Positions 38,302 through 47,580 of a stretch of 64,000 bases of DNA are shown here, piece by piece. Location of the stretch: the NCBI RefSeq assembly GCF_004745505.1, contig NZ_RKLX01000011.1:47040-111039 (forward strand), read 5' to 3'. How positions within the stretch are numbered: position 1 is the first letter of the stretch; each line of letters begins with the position of its first letter. This DNA is from Levilactobacillus suantsaiihabitans. Lineage in GTDB: Bacteria > Bacillota > Bacilli > Lactobacillales > Lactobacillaceae. The translations under genes were made by a program, and so were the position numbers. Below the pieces are notes generated by a model, which did not search any database, was not told the origin of the DNA, and saw only the letters and a program-made list of their open reading frames with translations.

Positions 38302-39246
38302 ATGACAGAAAGATTATTCACCTTTCCAACTCTCAATCAAGCCCAAATTGCACAGCTGACAGCCCTGGGCGTTGAGGTCGTTCCCGCCAGTGACTGGGAA
38401 ACGGCGACTGATATTGACATCATCTTTGGTTGGGGCGAACACGGCGCCGCGGTGCTGCAAAATCCGCAAAACCACGTCCGCTGGATTCAAACCTTTAGCG
38501 CCGGGGTCGATTACCTGCCGCTAGACTGGATCCAAGCCCACCACGTTCAGGTGACCAACGCCAGTGGCGCCTATTCCGCCGCGATTGCGGAGTCCACGAT
38601 TGGCTACCTGCTGTACTTCCTGCGCGACTTCAATGACGCGGTGAAGAACCAGGCCGGGCATTTCTGGCAGGTCCCAGCTCGCACAGAATTAGCGACTCTA
38701 GCCAACCAAAAGGTGGTCATCTACGGGACCGGCAGCATCGGCCAACACATCGCCGAACTGCTCAATGGCTTTGGCAACTACCCGTTTGGCGTCAACCGCT
38801 CCGGTCACGGCGTTGCGGGCTTCCAAGGCACGGTCAGTCTCAAGGATGACGCCGAGTTGGTCAAAGACGCCGACGTCATCATCAATGCCATGCCTGCCAC
38901 GGCGGAGACCACGCACTACTTTAATACGGCATACTTCGATCAACTTAACGGCGTACGCATCTTCGTCAACGTCGGTCGCGGCAAGTCCGTCGACGAAAAC
39001 GCCTTGATGCACGCGTTGCTCTACCAAAACGTGTTGAACGCCGCCTTGGATGTCTTCGAGCACGAACCACTCCCGAAGGATTCCAAGCTGTGGGATTACC
39101 CGAACGTCTTGATCACGCCACACCAAACCGGCTTCGACGTCGATAACGTCCGCCCCATCTTCGGTTACCTGACGGATAACCTGAAGAGCTGGGAAGCAGA
39201 TGGCACATTGTCTGTGAACTTAGTTGACGTCAGTCGTGGTTACTAA
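38302..39246 (+). CDS. D-isomer-specific 2-hydroxyacid dehydrogenase
   Basis: A 314-residue NAD(P)-dependent dehydrogenase. The Rossmann motif is VVIYGTGSIGQHIAELL (about 136-152); the catalytic Arg is in NVGRGKSVDE, Glu in FEHEPLP and His in PHQTG. The substrate is unknown; the D-lactate/glyoxylate/phosphoglycerate dehydrogenase group is plausible. The ATG at 38302 has GGAGG nine nt upstream. The gene stands alone, divergent from cydA. Confidence 0.87.
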   Translation: MTERLFTFPTLNQAQIAQLTALGVEVVPASDWETATDIDIIFGWGEHGAAVLQNPQNHVRWIQTFSAGVDYLPLDWIQAHHVQVTNASGAYSAAIAESTIGYLLYFLRDFNDAVKNQAGHFWQVPARTELATLANQKVVIYGTGSIGQHIAELLNGFGNYPFGVNRSGHGVAGFQGTVSLKDDAELVKDADVIINAMPATAETTHYFNTAYFDQLNGVRIFVNVGRGKSVDENALMHALLYQNVLNAALDVFEHEPLPKDSKLWDYPNVLITPHQTGFDVDNVRPIFGYLTDNLKSWEADGTLSVNLVDVSRGY

Positions 39247-39257
39247 ATTTTGTTAAG

Positions 39258-39297
39258 AAAAACGCTCTTGCCGATGTGATTTGGCAAGAGCGTTTTT
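39258..39297 (+). terminator. Terminator after the hydroxyacid dehydrogenase
   Basis: AAAAACGCTCTTGCC (39258-39272) pairs perfectly with GGCAAGAGCGTTTTT (39283-39297). It probably serves both strands. Confidence 0.92.
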
Positions 39298-39299
39298 TG

Positions 39300-39503
39300 C
39301 TAGTGGTGCGGGAAGATGACGCGTGTATGGATCATTTGTTGGCGGATACGTTCTAGGTTCATTGCATCCACTTCATCTGGTGAATACCGTTGTAGATTTC
39401 GCTTTAGTTCTTGATCGCCACCGGGCTCATTGATAAATTCGAGAATGGCGTCGCGCTCTTTAGGGTCAATGTCGTATTCTAGATGGTCAATCTTTCGAGT
39501 CAT
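39300..39503 (-). CDS. Small hypothetical protein, partner of the upstream membrane-anchored gene
   Basis: A 67-residue charged, helical, soluble protein with no recognised motif. The ATG at 39503 has AAGAAGG seven nt upstream and overlaps the upstream gene by 17 bases. A shared terminator follows. The coupling suggests it acts with the membrane-anchored protein. Confidence 0.6.
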   Translation of the reverse strand: MTRKIDHLEYDIDPKERDAILEFINEPGGDQELKRNLQRYSPDEVDAMNLERIRQQMIHTRVIFPHH

Positions 39504-40032
39504 TTTTCTGCCTTCTTTTCTGTACGTATAGTTGGATGTCGTTTAACAAGTTGACATAGTTATTCATCACTTGTTCTTTTAGAAAATGATCTTGGACAAA
39601 AGCAAATCCATCTAGCTGAATCAACTCATAGATGGAATCGCCAATGCTACTGTAAAGTTGATATTTGTCGATTTCATCGTAATAAACATAACTTTCCAAA
39701 ATGTTTAGACGTTGAAAACAAGTGCCAAAATCAGCGACGACCATCGCCTGAATCATAATTGATTGGCGAACATGCTCATCTTTCTTCTTTTGAAAATCAT
39801 TCACTTGTAGGGCCGCCTCGTACTGCGCGATTGTTCCATCCAAAATCTCCGCCACATTATTTTGGTAAAATTCATAAGCCTGAATCGTGTGATCAAATCT
39901 AGTGGCAGCCAAATCAATCCGGCGATTTCGTAAGACGACCTGTAGCTGGATCAAAGCAATCACGATACCGCCAATCGTAGCTACCGAAACAACCGGCGCC
40001 AATAAAGGCGCGAGTGTCAACCAAAACGCCAC
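39487..40032 (-). CDS. Hypothetical membrane-anchored helical protein
   Basis: About 181 residues. One N-terminal membrane segment (about residues 5-30, LAPVVSVATIGGIVIALIQL) is followed by a cytoplasmic helical region of about 145 residues rich in aromatic and acidic positions and a basic end (QKRRQKN). The GTG at 40032 is preferred because AGGAGG lies seven nt upstream; the ATG two codons earlier is almost adjacent to the ribosome site. I do not recognise a family. Confidence 0.6.
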   Translation of the reverse strand: MAFWLTLAPLLAPVVSVATIGGIVIALIQLQVVLRNRRIDLAATRFDHTIQAYEFYQNNVAEILDGTIAQYEAALQVNDFQKKKDEHVRQSIMIQAMVVADFGTCFQRLNILESYVYYDEIDKYQLYSSIGDSIYELIQLDGFAFVQDHFLKEQVMNNYVNLLNDIQLYVQKRRQKNDSKD

Positions 40033-40176
40033 TGCCATCCCTCCTAAAGAAATTGGAGCGGTCAGAAGCGTTCACCCAGTATACCATAAACGCCACCTAA
40101 CGTCCTGTCATCAGCTTACCGAACCCGCCGGCGAGCCGCTAGCGAACGCGCGTTTTTCGATGATTAAAAAAATAAT

Positions 40177-41205
<1,029 letters not shown>

Positions 41206-41216
41206 TCATTATGCAA

Positions 41217-41251
41217 AAAGGACCGCCGCCAATCAAGTGCGTCGGTCCTTT
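41217..41251 (-). terminator. Terminator after the LCP gene
   Basis: AAAGGACCGCCGC (41217-41229) pairs with GCGTCGGTCCTTT (41239-41251) with one mismatch. The minus strand ends TTTTTGC. It separates the LCP gene from the orphan rmlB start. Confidence 0.78.
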
Positions 41252-41260
41252 ATTTACAGG

Positions 41261-42331
41261 TTAATAGCCGCCACCGGGGCCGCCGTTATTACCGGTGTCC
41301 GTGCCACCATTGGTATTGTCCGTTGTTGTCGTCGTAGTCGATGACGTCGCATCCAACTGGGCAATCGTCCCGGTCGACTTGTGCGTCAGACCCAGAGCGT
41401 TACGGATGTAGTTCGTGATTCGCTGGAGTTCGGACTTTGAGGCCACCTCCATGCTTTGGCCGTTGATGGTCTCACTGGTCCCCTGCAAGTGCGTGGTCTT
41501 GATGTGGTGCGTAGCCTTGCGATAGTTAGTGGCCAGCGCCGTCAGGTCATCGAAGGTCAAGTCGGTTTGCGTTTGCTTGGAAAGAGACGAAATGAAGGAT
41601 TCATTTAGCAACGACGTGACCGAGTTGGACTTGTTCAGTAAGGCCATGATGACCTTGCGTTGCCGCGTCTGGCGGCCGTAGTCGCCCAGCGGGTCATCGT
41701 CGCGCATCCGGGCGTAGGCCAAGGCCTTCTTCCCGTTCATGTGGGTTGAGACGCCCTTCTTGAAGGTGTAGCCACCGTAGCTAAAGGACAGTGACGGCTT
41801 CAAGTCGACCCCGCCGACCTCGTCGATGATTTTCTCCATGCCCCCCATGTTGATGATAGCGTAGAAATCAATCGGCACATTCAACATGTCCTGGACCGTC
41901 GTGATGGCCGTCTTGGACTTGCCATAGGCGTAGGCCGCATTGATCTTAGAAAGGCCGTAGCTTTCATAGCCTGGAATGGTCACGGCCGTATCCCGTGGAA
42001 TACTGGTAATCGTGGTCTTGTTCGTGGTGGGATTTAAGGTGACCACCATCATACTATCGGTCCGGCCGGCAAAGGTCCGCCCCAGCGCCCCAGTATCGGT
42101 CCCCATCAGTAGGATTGAGACGGGCTGCTTATCCTTTAAGACCTGGTTTACGTTCCGCAATTTTTTCACGCCGGACGCCTTATAGGTCTTATCGACGGAT
42201 TTTTTAATGCTTTGATATTTATGCATGCCATACGCCGTACCACCTGCCAGTAAGGCAATCACCAACACGATGAGGAGGTTACGGATGGGATGTCTTCTTC
42301 GACGCGGCCGTTGCCGCTTTTCCATTTCCAT
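41261..42331 (-). CDS. LytR-CpsA-Psr (LCP) family glycopolymer transferase, catalytically intact
   Basis: A 356-residue membrane protein with a basic N-terminal tail, one membrane helix (about 18-36), an extracellular LCP domain (about 70-310) and a Thr/Gly-rich C-terminus. Family-defining residues are present: Arg90/Asp92 in GRTDSMM, Arg113/Asp114 in SIPRDT, Arg208, Arg210, Asp211, Arg220 and Arg223 in the YARMRDDD ... GRQTR segment. LCP enzymes transfer undecaprenyl-linked teichoic acid or capsule chains to peptidoglycan. It is probably driven by the activator-type promoter at 42408-42456. Confidence 0.9.
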   Translation of the reverse strand: MEMEKRQRPRRRRHPIRNLLIVLVIALLAGGTAYGMHKYQSIKKSVDKTYKASGVKKLRNVNQVLKDKQPVSILLMGTDTGALGRTFAGRTDSMMVVTLNPTTNKTTITSIPRDTAVTIPGYESYGLSKINAAYAYGKSKTAITTVQDMLNVPIDFYAIINMGGMEKIIDEVGGVDLKPSLSFSYGGYTFKKGVSTHMNGKKALAYARMRDDDPLGDYGRQTRQRKVIMALLNKSNSVTSLLNESFISSLSKQTQTDLTFDDLTALATNYRKATHHIKTTHLQGTSETINGQSMEVASKSELQRITNYIRNALGLTHKSTGTIAQLDATSSTTTTTTDNTNGGTDTGNNGGPGGGY

Positions 42332-42407
42332 GCTTTGATAGCCACCCTTTCAATCCAGCCGATTCTATGCCGACTGGCGGATTTTTCTGTTTTTAATCGA
42401 CTTGACC

Positions 42408-42456
42408 ATTATAGGGGTTGTGCCTTAAGCCAACTTAAGTTCCGCCTAACCTTAAG
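42408..42456 (-). promoter_or_regulatory. LCP promoter with three phased CTTAAG repeats
   Basis: The minus strand has a perfect -10 TATAAT (42413-42408) but no good -35. CTTAAG occurs at 42424-42429, 42434-42439 and 42451-42456. The first two are 10 bp apart and overlap the -35 region. This is typical of a promoter activated by an OmpR-type response regulator, which is inference. Confidence 0.45.
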
Positions 42457-42465
42457 AAAAAAACA

Positions 42466-42493
42466 AAGCGTCACCGACTATCCAGTGACGCTT
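42466..42493 (-). terminator. Terminator of lplA
   Basis: AAGCGTCAC (42466-42474) pairs perfectly with GTGACGCTT (42485-42493); the minus strand continues TGTTTTTTTC. Confidence 0.85.
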
Positions 42494-42507
42494 CCATCGC
42501 TGTCAAA

Positions 42508-43527
42508 TTAAGCCTGTGGTTGCTTGCTCAACAGGTCGACCAAGTCTGCGGCCGGAATCTTGCCGAAGTAGCTGGGCACGTCCAACTGGTCAAAGACGGC
42601 TTGAATGGCCGCCGGTGAATAGGTCACGCCCGTTAATTTAGCCGTAACGTCTTCAATCGGCAGTTGGCCAAAGAAGTCGCCGTGAATCTGAATGGCCTTG
42701 ATCTTCCCGCCATCGACGTCCAGGTCAAATTCCACCGTTCCAGCCGGAAAATGGCGGCGCCGTGTCAACGAGTAGGCCGGGTCATTGCCGTAGATCCAAT
42801 CCCAATTGTTAAAGTATTGGTCGGCCAGCGCCTTGACTCCGGCCTGATCGTCAGCGGTCAAGGTGTACTGATGCGCCTGCGACAAGTCTGTGACCCCGAG
42901 GATTTCCTTGGCTAAGGTATCGCGGAATTCTTCGATGGTCAACTGCTGAAATTCCGGCGCACAGTACGGCTTCAGATTGGTGACCCGACTGCGCACGGAC
43001 TTGATGCCCTTGGTGGCGAGCTTGTCCGCCGGCACCTGCAGGGCGTGGGCAATTTGTGATTGGTCCACGTCGTACATCAACGTCCCGTGCGAGAACATCC
43101 GACCATTTTCCACGTGCATGGCGTTGCCGGAGAACTTCTTGCCATCGATGGTCAGGTCGTTGCGCCCGGTCATGGCCGCGCCAGTGGCCCCCATTTGGTG
43201 AAGGGCCTTGATTACCGGATCGGTAAATCGTTTAAAATTACCCACGGCATCCCCGTCATCCTTGGTAATGAAGCTAAAGCTGACGTTGCCTAGGTCATCG
43301 TAGACCGCACCACCCCCGGACGTCCGCCGGGTCAAGATGATGTTATGGTCCTTGACGTACTGCTGGTTGATTTCCGCCAGCACGTTTTGATACCGCCCGA
43401 CAATGATGCACGGTGAGTTCACGTAGAAGTATAAGATGGGCTCCGTCAAATCGGCGTGCTCCATCAGATAAGTTTCAATCGCTAAATTTTGCCGAATATC
43501 TAAACTTGGACTTGCTAAATAACGCAT
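42508..43527 (-). CDS. lplA: Lipoate-protein ligase A
   Basis: A 339-residue ligase with the catalytic N-terminal domain (RRTSGGGAVYDDLGNVSFSF at about 67-86, then the lysine in DGKKFSGNAMH) and a C-terminal accessory domain. It adenylates lipoate and attaches it to E2/GcvH domains. The ATG at 43527 has AGAGGG upstream. A near-perfect cre box lies in its promoter region (43571-43584). Confidence 0.9.
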   Translation of the reverse strand: MRYLASPSLDIRQNLAIETYLMEHADLTEPILYFYVNSPCIIVGRYQNVLAEINQQYVKDHNIILTRRTSGGGAVYDDLGNVSFSFITKDDGDAVGNFKRFTDPVIKALHQMGATGAAMTGRNDLTIDGKKFSGNAMHVENGRMFSHGTLMYDVDQSQIAHALQVPADKLATKGIKSVRSRVTNLKPYCAPEFQQLTIEEFRDTLAKEILGVTDLSQAHQYTLTADDQAGVKALADQYFNNWDWIYGNDPAYSLTRRRHFPAGTVEFDLDVDGGKIKAIQIHGDFFGQLPIEDVTAKLTGVTYSPAAIQAVFDQLDVPSYFGKIPAADLVDLLSKQPQA

Positions 43528-43570
43528 CCAGTCATCCCTCTCACATAGTCTGAGAATAGTTTACCACAAA

Positions 43571-43584
43571 TGAAAGCGTTATCG
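43571..43584 (-). promoter_or_regulatory. cre-like site upstream of lplA
   Basis: The plus strand reads TGAAAGCGTTATCG, matching the CcpA consensus TGWAARCGYTWNCW at 13 of 14 positions. It lies 44 bp before the lplA start, overlapping a probable promoter, between the lplA start and the permease stop. Confidence 0.45.
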
Positions 43585-43586
43585 CA

Positions 43587-44993
43587 CTATGCAGTCAACC
43601 GCACCCGGCTGTGATGATAGCCGTAGCTGACGTAGACAATCAACCCGAGGACGACCCAGACGCCAAAGGCTTGCCAAGTGAAGGCTTGTAGCTGCGTCAT
43701 CAGGTAGACACAGGCCAGAAATGACGCAATCGGCAGATACGGGTACCACGGCACCTTAAACGAGGTATCTAGGTTCTTGAAGCGTTCGTCGTGACGCAAG
43801 AAGACGATGCCCAACGACACCATGGCAAAGGCCGACAACGTCCCAATGTTGACCAGTTCCGCGATCTTATCAATCGGAATCACAGCCGCAAAAAGACTGG
43901 CGACCACGCCAAAGATCCAGGTATTGGCAACCGGCACGTGGGTCTTGGGGTTCAAACGCTTCAGCGAGGCTGGCAACAAGCCGTCGCGACTGATGGCAAA
44001 TAACAGCCGCGTGCCGCCATAGGACATGACGATCAGCACGGTCGTCATCCCCACGATGGCCCCCAGGGAGATCACACCGGACGCCCAGTTTTGATGAACC
44101 AGCGTCAAGGCCAAGGCCACTGGATCGGCGACCCCCAGCTTGGTGTAGTGGACGACGCCGACCAAGACGGCCGACAGGCTAATGTAGAGCACGGCTGCCA
44201 CCAACAGGGAGCTGATGATGCCGATTGGCATGTTACGTTTGGGATTCTTGACCTCTTCACTGGCCGTAGACACGGCGTCAAACCCGATGTAGGCGTAGAA
44301 GGCCACCGCGGCGCCCTTGAAGATGCCGCTGGTCCCAAACGGCAGAAACGGGTTGTAGTTCGCCGGCTTCACGTAGAAGATGGCAATGCCGATAAACAAG
44401 AGGATGACTAAGATCTTGACGATGACCATGATGTTATTAATGCGCGCGGATTCGCGAATGCCTTTGGATAACAGCCAGGCCACCAACATGGTGATGACCA
44501 GCGCCACGATATCGACGCCGCCCCCGTGGACGCCCGCGGTTCCCGAGGCGGCTCGCAAGAAGTTGGGTAACTTGATGCCAAAGCCCGCCAGTAGATTTTG
44601 AAAATACGACGACCAACTTACCGCGACCGATGAGACCGCAAAGAGGTATTCAGAAATCAACGCCCAGCCCAAAATCCAGGCGGCAAATTCGCCGAAGACG
44701 GCGTACACGTAGGTGTAGGCACTCCCTGCCAGTGGGATCGTTGAGGAGAATTCCGAGTAACACAGCGCCGCCATGGCACAGACGACCACGGCAATCAGGT
44801 AGGATAACATGACGCCTGGTCCGGTGTAATTGGCCGCAATCAAGCCGGGCGTGATAAAGATCCCCGACCCAACGATGGCGCCAATCCCCATGGTGGTTAA
44901 ACTAAAGGCGGTCAAGGTCTTCTCCAACCCCGTCTTGCGGTACAAGTCCGTTTGCACCTGCTTTTTAATAAAGAGTTGCCGTGGTCGTCCCAC
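43587..44993 (-). CDS. APC-superfamily amino-acid permease (cationic amino-acid transporter type)
   Basis: About 468 residues and 12 or more membrane segments; GIGAIVGSGIFITPG (near 38-52) is the substrate-binding motif of the APC fold, and FYAYIGFDAVSTASEEVKNP is the conserved loop of CAT-type bacterial permeases such as YfnA. Substrate cannot be fixed. GTG at 44993 is preferred because AAAGGAGG ends eight nt upstream; the ATG two codons earlier is only two nt from it. A consensus promoter and a cre-like box lie upstream. Confidence 0.85.
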   Translation of the reverse strand: MGRPRQLFIKKQVQTDLYRKTGLEKTLTAFSLTTMGIGAIVGSGIFITPGLIAANYTGPGVMLSYLIAVVVCAMAALCYSEFSSTIPLAGSAYTYVYAVFGEFAAWILGWALISEYLFAVSSVAVSWSSYFQNLLAGFGIKLPNFLRAASGTAGVHGGGVDIVALVITMLVAWLLSKGIRESARINNIMVIVKILVILLFIGIAIFYVKPANYNPFLPFGTSGIFKGAAVAFYAYIGFDAVSTASEEVKNPKRNMPIGIISSLLVAAVLYISLSAVLVGVVHYTKLGVADPVALALTLVHQNWASGVISLGAIVGMTTVLIVMSYGGTRLLFAISRDGLLPASLKRLNPKTHVPVANTWIFGVVASLFAAVIPIDKIAELVNIGTLSAFAMVSLGIVFLRHDERFKNLDTSFKVPWYPYLPIASFLACVYLMTQLQAFTWQAFGVWVVLGLIVYVSYGYHHSRVRLTA

Positions 44994-45048
44994 TGACATC
45001 CCCTCCTTTCGACCGATTAATTAAAATACGATTAAAACTAATTAGTAT

Positions 45049-45077
45049 ATTCTAATTTCATTTAGTCGAAATGTCAA
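45049..45077 (-). promoter_or_regulatory. Permease promoter
   Basis: The minus strand has -35 TTGACA (45077-45072) and -10 TAGAAT (45054-45049) with a 17-bp spacer, about 50 bp before the permease start. Confidence 0.75.
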
Positions 45078-45089
45078 TAGAAAATCCGC

Positions 45090-45103
45090 TGAAAACGTTC
45101 TCT
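45090..45103 (-). promoter_or_regulatory. cre-like site upstream of the permease promoter
   Basis: TGAAAACGTTCTCT on the plus strand matches the CcpA consensus at 13 of 14 positions, centred about -54 from the predicted start of transcription. That position would suit activation or interference upstream of the -35. Confidence 0.45.
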
Positions 45104-45164
45104 GTCAAGGTTACCCGATCCTTTGCTTAGCCAAACTAGCCGGTCGCCTGTTCAGCGGTGGCCG

Positions 45165-45641
45165 TTAAATCCGCGGCCGTTCCCGCCGGCCGCCACTGAC
45201 GGGGGAGCGGTCGAGAAAGGCACTGAGCTTATTCTCAAAGGCCGCCTGCTTACTGGGCAACTGAGGGCGTTTTTGCGCCAGCCGCACCAAGCTGCGGTAA
45301 CTGGCACTGCCGCCCAGCTGGGCCACCTTGCGATCCCGGTCGGCCACCACTTGAGCCACTACGGTCAGGGCATTGTTGATGCCATACTGAAAGCAGCGGT
45401 TCTCGGCCGCAAAGCGTCGATGACGGTCGCGGGTGATCAGAATATCATAGCCCACCCGGTGCCGCGATTTTTTCCCCATGGGATGGTCACTCAGGCGAAT
45501 CTCCTTTAACACGTCGTGATCTAAATGCAGGTAAAGGCTGGGTGTGCGGTGATGGGTCACCGTCACATGAATGCCCGCATTACGCAGCTGAATCAGCAGT
45601 GTGTGGATCAGCCGTCGGAGCTGGTCATCTTCTGGGTTCAT
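45165..45641 (-). CDS. Hypothetical basic protein
   Basis: A 158-residue protein starting at ATG 45641, which has GGAGG six nt upstream; a longer in-frame opening overlaps the preceding small gene. The N-terminal half is mixed alpha/beta (LRRLIHTLLIQLRNAGIHVTV, then strand-rich LYLHLDHDVLKEIRL); the C-terminal third is basic and helical (RSLVRLAQKRPQLPSK). No family is recognised. The start overlaps the 41-codon gene by 17 bases, so the two are translationally coupled. Confidence 0.55.
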   Translation of the reverse strand: MNPEDDQLRRLIHTLLIQLRNAGIHVTVTHHRTPSLYLHLDHDVLKEIRLSDHPMGKKSRHRVGYDILITRDRHRRFAAENRCFQYGINNALTVVAQVVADRDRKVAQLGGSASYRSLVRLAQKRPQLPSKQAAFENKLSAFLDRSPVSGGRRERPRI

Positions 45642-45750
45642 CGGCAGCCTCCTCAACGTGAATGCGGTCGGTGACGGTCTCCCCCATCTCAAGGGTGCGG
45701 GCCGCGCCATTCAGCTGGCCGTTCAAGGTAAACAAGTCTTCAAAATGCAT
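45625..45750 (-). CDS. Small acidic protein, 41 residues, coupled to the downstream gene
   Basis: ATG 45750 to TGA 45625 encodes 41 residues beginning MHFEDLFTLNGQLNG and ending EEAADEPRR, strongly acidic in the second half. AGGGG lies nine nt upstream of the ATG. Its last codons contain the ribosome site and start of the basic 158-residue protein downstream. An acidic small protein followed by a basic partner recalls small regulatory or toxin-antitoxin pairs, but no motif supports that specifically. Confidence 0.4.
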   Translation of the reverse strand: MHFEDLFTLNGQLNGAARTLEMGETVTDRIHVEEAADEPRR

Positions 45751-45970
45751 GCTGGTCATCCCCTACTCTTAAAGTTAGTCCCAGCATACCGTGTTTATTC
45801 AGACCGGTCTAGACCCACCAATTCACCTACAGAGAAACTTAAACTCTCATAATTTAATTTATGCCAGCCGCCATTGGCAAATTTATTTTTGACGGGCGAC
45901 GCAGACTTTTTTTACTATAGAGGGCCCCTCCCCACGCCCCAAAAAATCTCGTCAAATTTTAATTTACGTA

Positions 45971-45998
45971 TTTACAATTTGAAAATTGGTGCTAGTAT
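45971..45998 (+). promoter_or_regulatory. asnA promoter
   Basis: -35 TTTACA (45971-45976) and -10 TAGTAT (45993-45998) are 16 bp apart and precede the T-box leader. Confidence 0.6.
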
Positions 45999-46009
45999 TA
46001 ATGCCACAA

Positions 46010-46290
46010 GATAAAAAACGCAGGAAAGACCAGTACGTTTGATCACCCCGTCAGTGAGTTGGGACTTAGTGCAAACCCAATCGGGTGTGAGCTTACCGAA
46101 TAACACTTTCTTAGTTGCTGCCTGAAATGACGCCGTCACGTTAGGGTAAGCCGTTAACCGGTACGTTACCATCGGTAGAGTATGTTTGTACTCTAATTGA
46201 GCTGGCCGATCAACTGGATCGACAACTTGGGTGGTACCGCGAAAAGGTTTTTCGTCCCTTGATTTCACAAGGGATGGAAAACCTTTTTGT
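46010..46290 (+). ncRNA. T-box leader controlling asnA, Asn specifier
   Basis: The T-box sequence TGGGTGGTACCGCGA occupies 46228-46242. Stem I begins with GGAAAG pairing CTTTC; the AGTA of the specifier loop is present near 46031, and the specifier triplet is AAC at 46102-46104 followed by the usual purine, matching tRNA-Asn. The terminator is the hairpin at 46242-46288 with an A/T-rich end. Uncharged tRNA-Asn would stabilise the antiterminator and switch on asnA, the Asn synthetase gene. Confidence 0.9.
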
Positions 46291-46331
46291 TTTATCTTAA
46301 AAAATTTGGCCCACAAAAGGAGAACGTGCTT

Positions 46332-47339
46332 ATGCATTTAATTATTCCAAAATCATACGATCCAAAATTATCCGTGCGGGAGACCCAGACCGCGATTCGC
46401 TACATCCGGGAAACCTTCCAAGAAGAATTTGGTAAGCAATTAAATCTGTCGCGGCTGTCCGCACCGATGTTTGTTGAAAAGTCGACCGGACTGAACGACA
46501 ACTTGAACGGGGTCGAAAAGCCGGTCTCCTTCACCATGGCCGACATGGGCGACGAAACCATTGAAATCGTCCACTCCCTGGCCAAGTGGAAGCGCGTGGC
46601 CTTAAAGCGGTACGGCTTCAAGATGCATGAAGGTCTCTACACCAACATGAACGCCATCCGTAAGGACGAGGACCTCGACAACTTCCACTCCGCTTACGTG
46701 GACCAATGGGACTGGGAAAAGGTCATCGCCAAGGACGAACGGACCGAAGAGACGCTGAAGGCCACCGTGCGGACCATTTTCAAGGTCATCAAGCACATGG
46801 AACACGAGGTTTGGTACAAGTTCCCTGAAGCCGTCCACCACCTGCCAGACGAGATCCACTTCATCACGACCCAGGAATTGGAAGATATGTACCCAACGAT
46901 GACGCCGCGCGAACGGGAAAACGCCATTGCTAAGAAGTTGGGCTGTGTCTTCTTAATGAAGATTGGCGACGCCTTGAAGAGCGGCAAGCGCCATGACGGC
47001 CGGGCCCCCGACTACGACGACTGGACGTTGAACGGAGACATCTTGTTCTGGTACGAACCATTAGACCAATCCATCGAAATCTCCAGTATGGGCATCCGGG
47101 TCGACGCCGCAGCCATGAAGCGTCAGCTCAAGTTGGCCCACGCCGAAGACCGGGCTAGCCTCCCCTACCACCAAATGGTCTTAAACGAAGAGGTCCCTTA
47201 CACCATCGGCGGCGGCATCGGCCAATCTCGGCTGTGCATGCTGTTGCTGGGCAAGGCCCACGTCGGTGAGGTTCAAGCCGCACTGTGGCCGCAAGAAATG
47301 ATCGACCAATGTGAAGCTCACGGGATTCACTTGCTGTAA
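46332..47339 (+). CDS. asnA: Aspartate-ammonia ligase (asparagine synthetase A)
   Basis: A 335-residue enzyme related to class II aminoacyl-tRNA synthetases; motifs include [21 protein letters not shown] near residue 47 and [23 protein letters not shown] near residue 297. It makes asparagine from aspartate, ammonia and ATP. The ATG at 46332 has AAAAGGAG (46315-46322) nine nt upstream; an earlier in-frame ATG lies within the T-box terminator and is rejected. Confidence 0.95.
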   Translation: MHLIIPKSYDPKLSVRETQTAIRYIRETFQEEFGKQLNLSRLSAPMFVEKSTGLNDNLNGVEKPVSFTMADMGDETIEIVHSLAKWKRVALKRYGFKMHEGLYTNMNAIRKDEDLDNFHSAYVDQWDWEKVIAKDERTEETLKATVRTIFKVIKHMEHEVWYKFPEAVHHLPDEIHFITTQELEDMYPTMTPRERENAIAKKLGCVFLMKIGDALKSGKRHDGRAPDYDDWTLNGDILFWYEPLDQSIEISSMGIRVDAAAMKRQLKLAHAEDRASLPYHQMVLNEEVPYTIGGGIGQSRLCMLLLGKAHVGEVQAALWPQEMIDQCEAHGIHLL

Positions 47340-47356
47340 AAACGCAGACGATAAAG

Positions 47357-47401
47357 AAGCACACCTAGTGACCGTTAACCAACGGTACATTAGATGTGCT
47401 T
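47357..47401 (+). terminator. Terminator of asnA
   Basis: A 19-bp interrupted stem with an ACCGTT/AACGGT tip and AAGCACA/TGTGCTT base is followed by six T, 18 bp after the asnA stop. Confidence 0.85.
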
Positions 47402-47460
47402 TTTTCATTGGTCTTTTCCCCATCGACTGCCTAAGTCCAAAAATGCCATCCGCTTTTCAG

Positions 47461-47512
47461 ACTGGAGGTGTTCCCCATAGCAGGCGGAACCCTGGCTGAC
47501 GCAGGCACTTGG
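47461..47512 (-). repeat. Solo end fragment of the intergenic repeat (type 1, copy G)
   Basis: About 50 bp nearly identical to the right end of copy A (GGAGGTGTTCCCCATAGCAG, then ACCCTGGCTGACGCAGGC). The partner arm and the internal hairpins are absent. It lies between asnA and ktrA. Confidence 0.65.
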
Positions 47513-47580
47513 TTGCAGCAATCAGCGCTTCAATTTCACTTTCAACCTTCAGCTATCAACCGACTAACGCATGAAACAGC

